A DNA stretch of 6,683 nt. Source: CADEED01 sp035286365. GTDB lineage: Bacteria > Pseudomonadota > Gammaproteobacteria > Steroidobacterales > Steroidobacteraceae. Of this stretch, positions 5,278 to 6,683 are shown in pieces; within the stretch, counting starts at the first letter, position 1; each line of letters starts with the position of its first letter. The stretch spans positions 1 through 6,683 of the forward strand of contig DATHJZ010000047.1 of the NCBI GenBank assembly GCA_035286365.1, given 5' to 3'. A program made the position numbers and the translations under genes. Below the pieces are notes generated by a model. The model was not told the origin of the DNA. It saw only the letters and a program-made list of their open reading frames with translations, and did not search any database.

Positions 5278-6342
5278 ATGCGGCGACGCATTATGGACTA
5301 CTTGCGCGTTCTTCTGGTTCCGTTCACCCCGACCAGCCTGCTGCTGGTAGGGGCGTTCTCGGTGCTGATGACGTTCTTCGCCTTCAGCGGAATGTACGGA
5401 ATGATCGGCTCGGTGTTCCTGCAGATCTGGGTGTTCAAGTATTGCTACGTGTTGATCGAGCACATCGCCGACGGCGCGGCCGAGCCTCCGGTCATGTCCA
5501 TCGACATGCTGAGTCCCTTCGAAGCACGCCCATGGCTGCAGCTCGGAATCGTGTGCCTCGGGGGCTGGGCCTGTTACCTGATCGGTGGGAAAGCGGGCGT
5601 CGCGCTGGGTGTCTTATTGATCCTGCTGCTGCCGGCGTCGATCGCAGTGCTGGGCGTCGGCGAATCGGTTTTGCAGGCGATCAATCCATTGACGCTGCTG
5701 CGGCTGGTGCGCGGCCTCGGGCCGTACTACGTCGCGATCCTCGCCTCCATCCTGATCTACGCCGGAATCCTCGCGCTGCTCGAGCGCCTGCAGGTGTGGA
5801 GTCTGTTTATCCAGGCGGCACGTCTGCTCTGCGAGATCTCGTTCTTCAGCCTGATCGGCGGGTGTCTGTACGCGCGTCGCAAACAGATTGGTTTCGAACC
5901 CAGCCGCAGTCCCGAGCGCACGGCGGCGCGCGACGAATACGAGCGGGTGAAGCTGCGCGCGAAGATGCTCGACGATGTGTTCCAGCTGGTGCGCCTCGGC
6001 AAACACGTGGACGCCACACGCCCGCTTGCCCACTGGCTGAATGACCTCGATGAGACACTGATCGTGCGCGACGGGCTGCACGTCGCCGAACAGGCCGTGC
6101 GCTGGGACTACACCGCGAGCCTAAATACCATCGCCAGCACCTTGATCCGACAAATGTTGCGCGCCGGGCGCGCCGACGCGGCGCTCAGCGTGTTCGAGTT
6201 GCTGCGGGAACGCGCTCCCGGTCTCACGCTCGATTCGGCGCCGGACCTGCGCACGCTCATCGAATACGCCGAAAGCACCGGCCGGACCGAGCTCGCGCAG
6301 GCCATGCTCCTCGAAACGCCGGTCTTCCAGCCACGAAGGTGA
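5278..6342 (+). CDS. Polytopic inner-membrane protein with helical cytosolic C-terminal domain, function unknown
   Basis: I do not recognise a named family. The protein has 354 residues from ATG 5278, or 349 from the in-frame ATG at 5293. Hydrophobic segments lie near residues 11-32, 40-60, 86-103, 108-127, 150-168 and 183-198, giving about five or six membrane passes. SIDMLSPFEARPW (74-86) sits in a loop, and the arrangement resembles DUF4013-type membrane proteins. From about 200 the chain is soluble: an Arg-rich junction (YARRK) is followed by about 150 residues of amphipathic helices (220-346), repeat-like in the manner of TPR or HEAT units (for example AGRADAALSVFELLRERAP). No catalytic motif is visible. 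Neither start has a clear ribosome site. It is divergent from the GMC operon and followed by an ABC transporter gene on the same strand, 68-80 bases away. The frame continues open upstream through the GMC gene, but that part is antisense shadow. Confidence 0.72.
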   Translation: MRRRIMDYLRVLLVPFTPTSLLLVGAFSVLMTFFAFSGMYGMIGSVFLQIWVFKYCYVLIEHIADGAAEPPVMSIDMLSPFEARPWLQLGIVCLGGWACYLIGGKAGVALGVLLILLLPASIAVLGVGESVLQAINPLTLLRLVRGLGPYYVAILASILIYAGILALLERLQVWSLFIQAARLLCEISFFSLIGGCLYARRKQIGFEPSRSPERTAARDEYERVKLRAKMLDDVFQLVRLGKHVDATRPLAHWLNDLDETLIVRDGLHVAEQAVRWDYTASLNTIASTLIRQMLRAGRADAALSVFELLRERAPGLTLDSAPDLRTLIEYAESTGRTELAQAMLLETPVFQPRR

Positions 6343-6368
6343 CAACTGTCAGGGGGCCCGGCTGACAG
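6340..6368. promoter_or_regulatory. TGACA-type inverted repeats upstream of the ABC transporter gene
   Basis: CTGTCAG (6346-6352) and CTGACAG (6362-6368) are a perfect seven-base inverted repeat with a nine-base GC spacer. A third half site, TGACA at 6340-6344, overlaps the stop codon of the membrane-protein gene and pairs with TGTCA at 6347-6351. Three half sites in alternating orientation look like an operator for a dimeric regulator. CTGACA (6362-6367) also resembles a -35, but no -10 follows at the right distance. No T run follows, so a terminator is less likely. Confidence 0.45.
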
Positions 6369-6412
6369 GCTGGACTTAAGGCCGCCCGCCGCTTGCGACA
6401 TGCTCTGCCCAT

Positions 6413-6417
6413 GGGAG
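6413..6417 (+). promoter_or_regulatory. Ribosome binding site choosing ATG 6423 of the ABC gene
   Basis: GGGAG lies five bases upstream of ATG 6423 and overlaps the alternative ATG at 6411. It makes the shorter reading, four residues less, the better start. Confidence 0.6.
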
Positions 6418-6422
6418 AAAAC

Positions 6423-6683
6423 ATGTCGCACGCCCCACTTGCCACCTTAAGCGCAGTCCGCAAACGCTTCGGAAAAATCACCGCACTCGACGGACTCGAT
6501 TTCGCGGTCAAACGCGGCGAGCTGCTCGCGCTGCTCGGCCCGAACGGTGCGGGAAAATCGACCGCCATTTCGCTGCTGCTTGGGCTGCAGCGGCCCGACG
6601 AAGGTTCTGCCACTTTGTTTGGCCAGGATCCGCAGGAGGTCGAGGCGCGGCGGCGCATCGGCATCATGATGCAGGAGGTTGCG
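6423..6683 (+). CDS. ABC transporter ATP-binding protein, N-terminal part
   Basis: Eighty-seven residues are visible and the gene runs off the window. LLGPNGAGKST is the Walker A motif that binds ATP (residues 37-47 from ATG 6423), preceded by RKRFGKITALDGLDF, the usual A-loop region, and followed by LLLGLQRPDEG. The chain ends at IGIMMQEVA, where the Q-loop glutamine (Q in MMQEV) sits. The Walker B and signature motifs lie outside. The pattern fits the ABC-2 type ATPases of drug, lipid or polysaccharide exporters (CcmA-like), usually followed by a permease gene. ATG 6423 is chosen because GGGAG (6413-6417) lies five bases upstream. The in-frame ATG at 6411 has no ribosome site and overlaps that element. 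Inverted repeats just upstream suggest its own regulation. The transported substrate is unknown. Confidence 0.9.
   Translation, partial: MSHAPLATLSAVRKRFGKITALDGLDFAVKRGELLALLGPNGAGKSTAISLLLGLQRPDEGSATLFGQDPQEVEARRRIGIMMQEVA

Noticed and set aside
6411..6422. Earlier ATG for the ABC transporter gene
   Set aside because: It has no ribosome site and overlaps the GGGAG that serves ATG 6423, although four extra residues cannot be excluded.

Overview
The window is high-GC, densely packed bacterial DNA. Short gaps, overlapping stop/start codons, Tat-type signal sequences and haem c chemistry point to a Gram-negative proteobacterium. The gene content (3Fe-4S GMC dehydrogenase with its small Tat subunit, DHOR cytochrome, exported dienelactone hydrolase) would suit a gammaproteobacterium of the Xanthomonadales/Steroidobacter type, but that placement is inference from style and was not tested. 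No RNA gene, insertion sequence, CRISPR array or phage gene is visible.

Layout. Six genes lie on the minus strand and two on the plus strand. Reading the minus strand from the divergent point near 5257-5277: an FAD-dependent GMC oxidoreductase (5256-3571); its small Tat-signal partner of the gluconate 2-dehydrogenase subunit 3 family (3574-2960, 4-base overlap); an exported dienelactone hydrolase-family protein (2926-2036); a secreted protein resembling a carbohydrate-binding jelly roll (1995-1429); and a cytosolic protein made of two tandem YjbR/MmcQ domains (1436-630, 8-base overlap). A hairpin with a short T run (601-621) ends this five-gene unit. Downstream, a separate minus-strand gene (472 to beyond position 1) starts a di-haem oxidoreductase of the DHOR/DUF1111 family, with a hairpin in its leader. 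On the plus strand are a polytopic membrane protein with a helical cytosolic tail (5278-6342) and, after a 68-80 base gap carrying TGACA-type inverted repeats, the start of an ABC transporter ATPase that runs off the window.

How the genes may work together. The GMC protein carries a C-x5-C-x3-C motif with the spacing known for the 3Fe-4S cluster of FAD-dependent glucose dehydrogenase. It has no signal peptide, while its small partner has one, which is the classic pattern of co-export through Tat. The pair probably oxidises a sugar, glycoside or other alcohol in the periplasm and passes electrons to a c-type cytochrome. The usual multihaem cytochrome subunit is not next to it. The exported hydrolase could open a lactone or ester product and the jelly-roll protein could bind a glycan, but neither role is shown by the sequence. 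I see no clearly new system. The most distinctive part is this five-gene operon, in which an orphan two-subunit dehydrogenase is linked to an exported hydrolase and a putative glycan binder.
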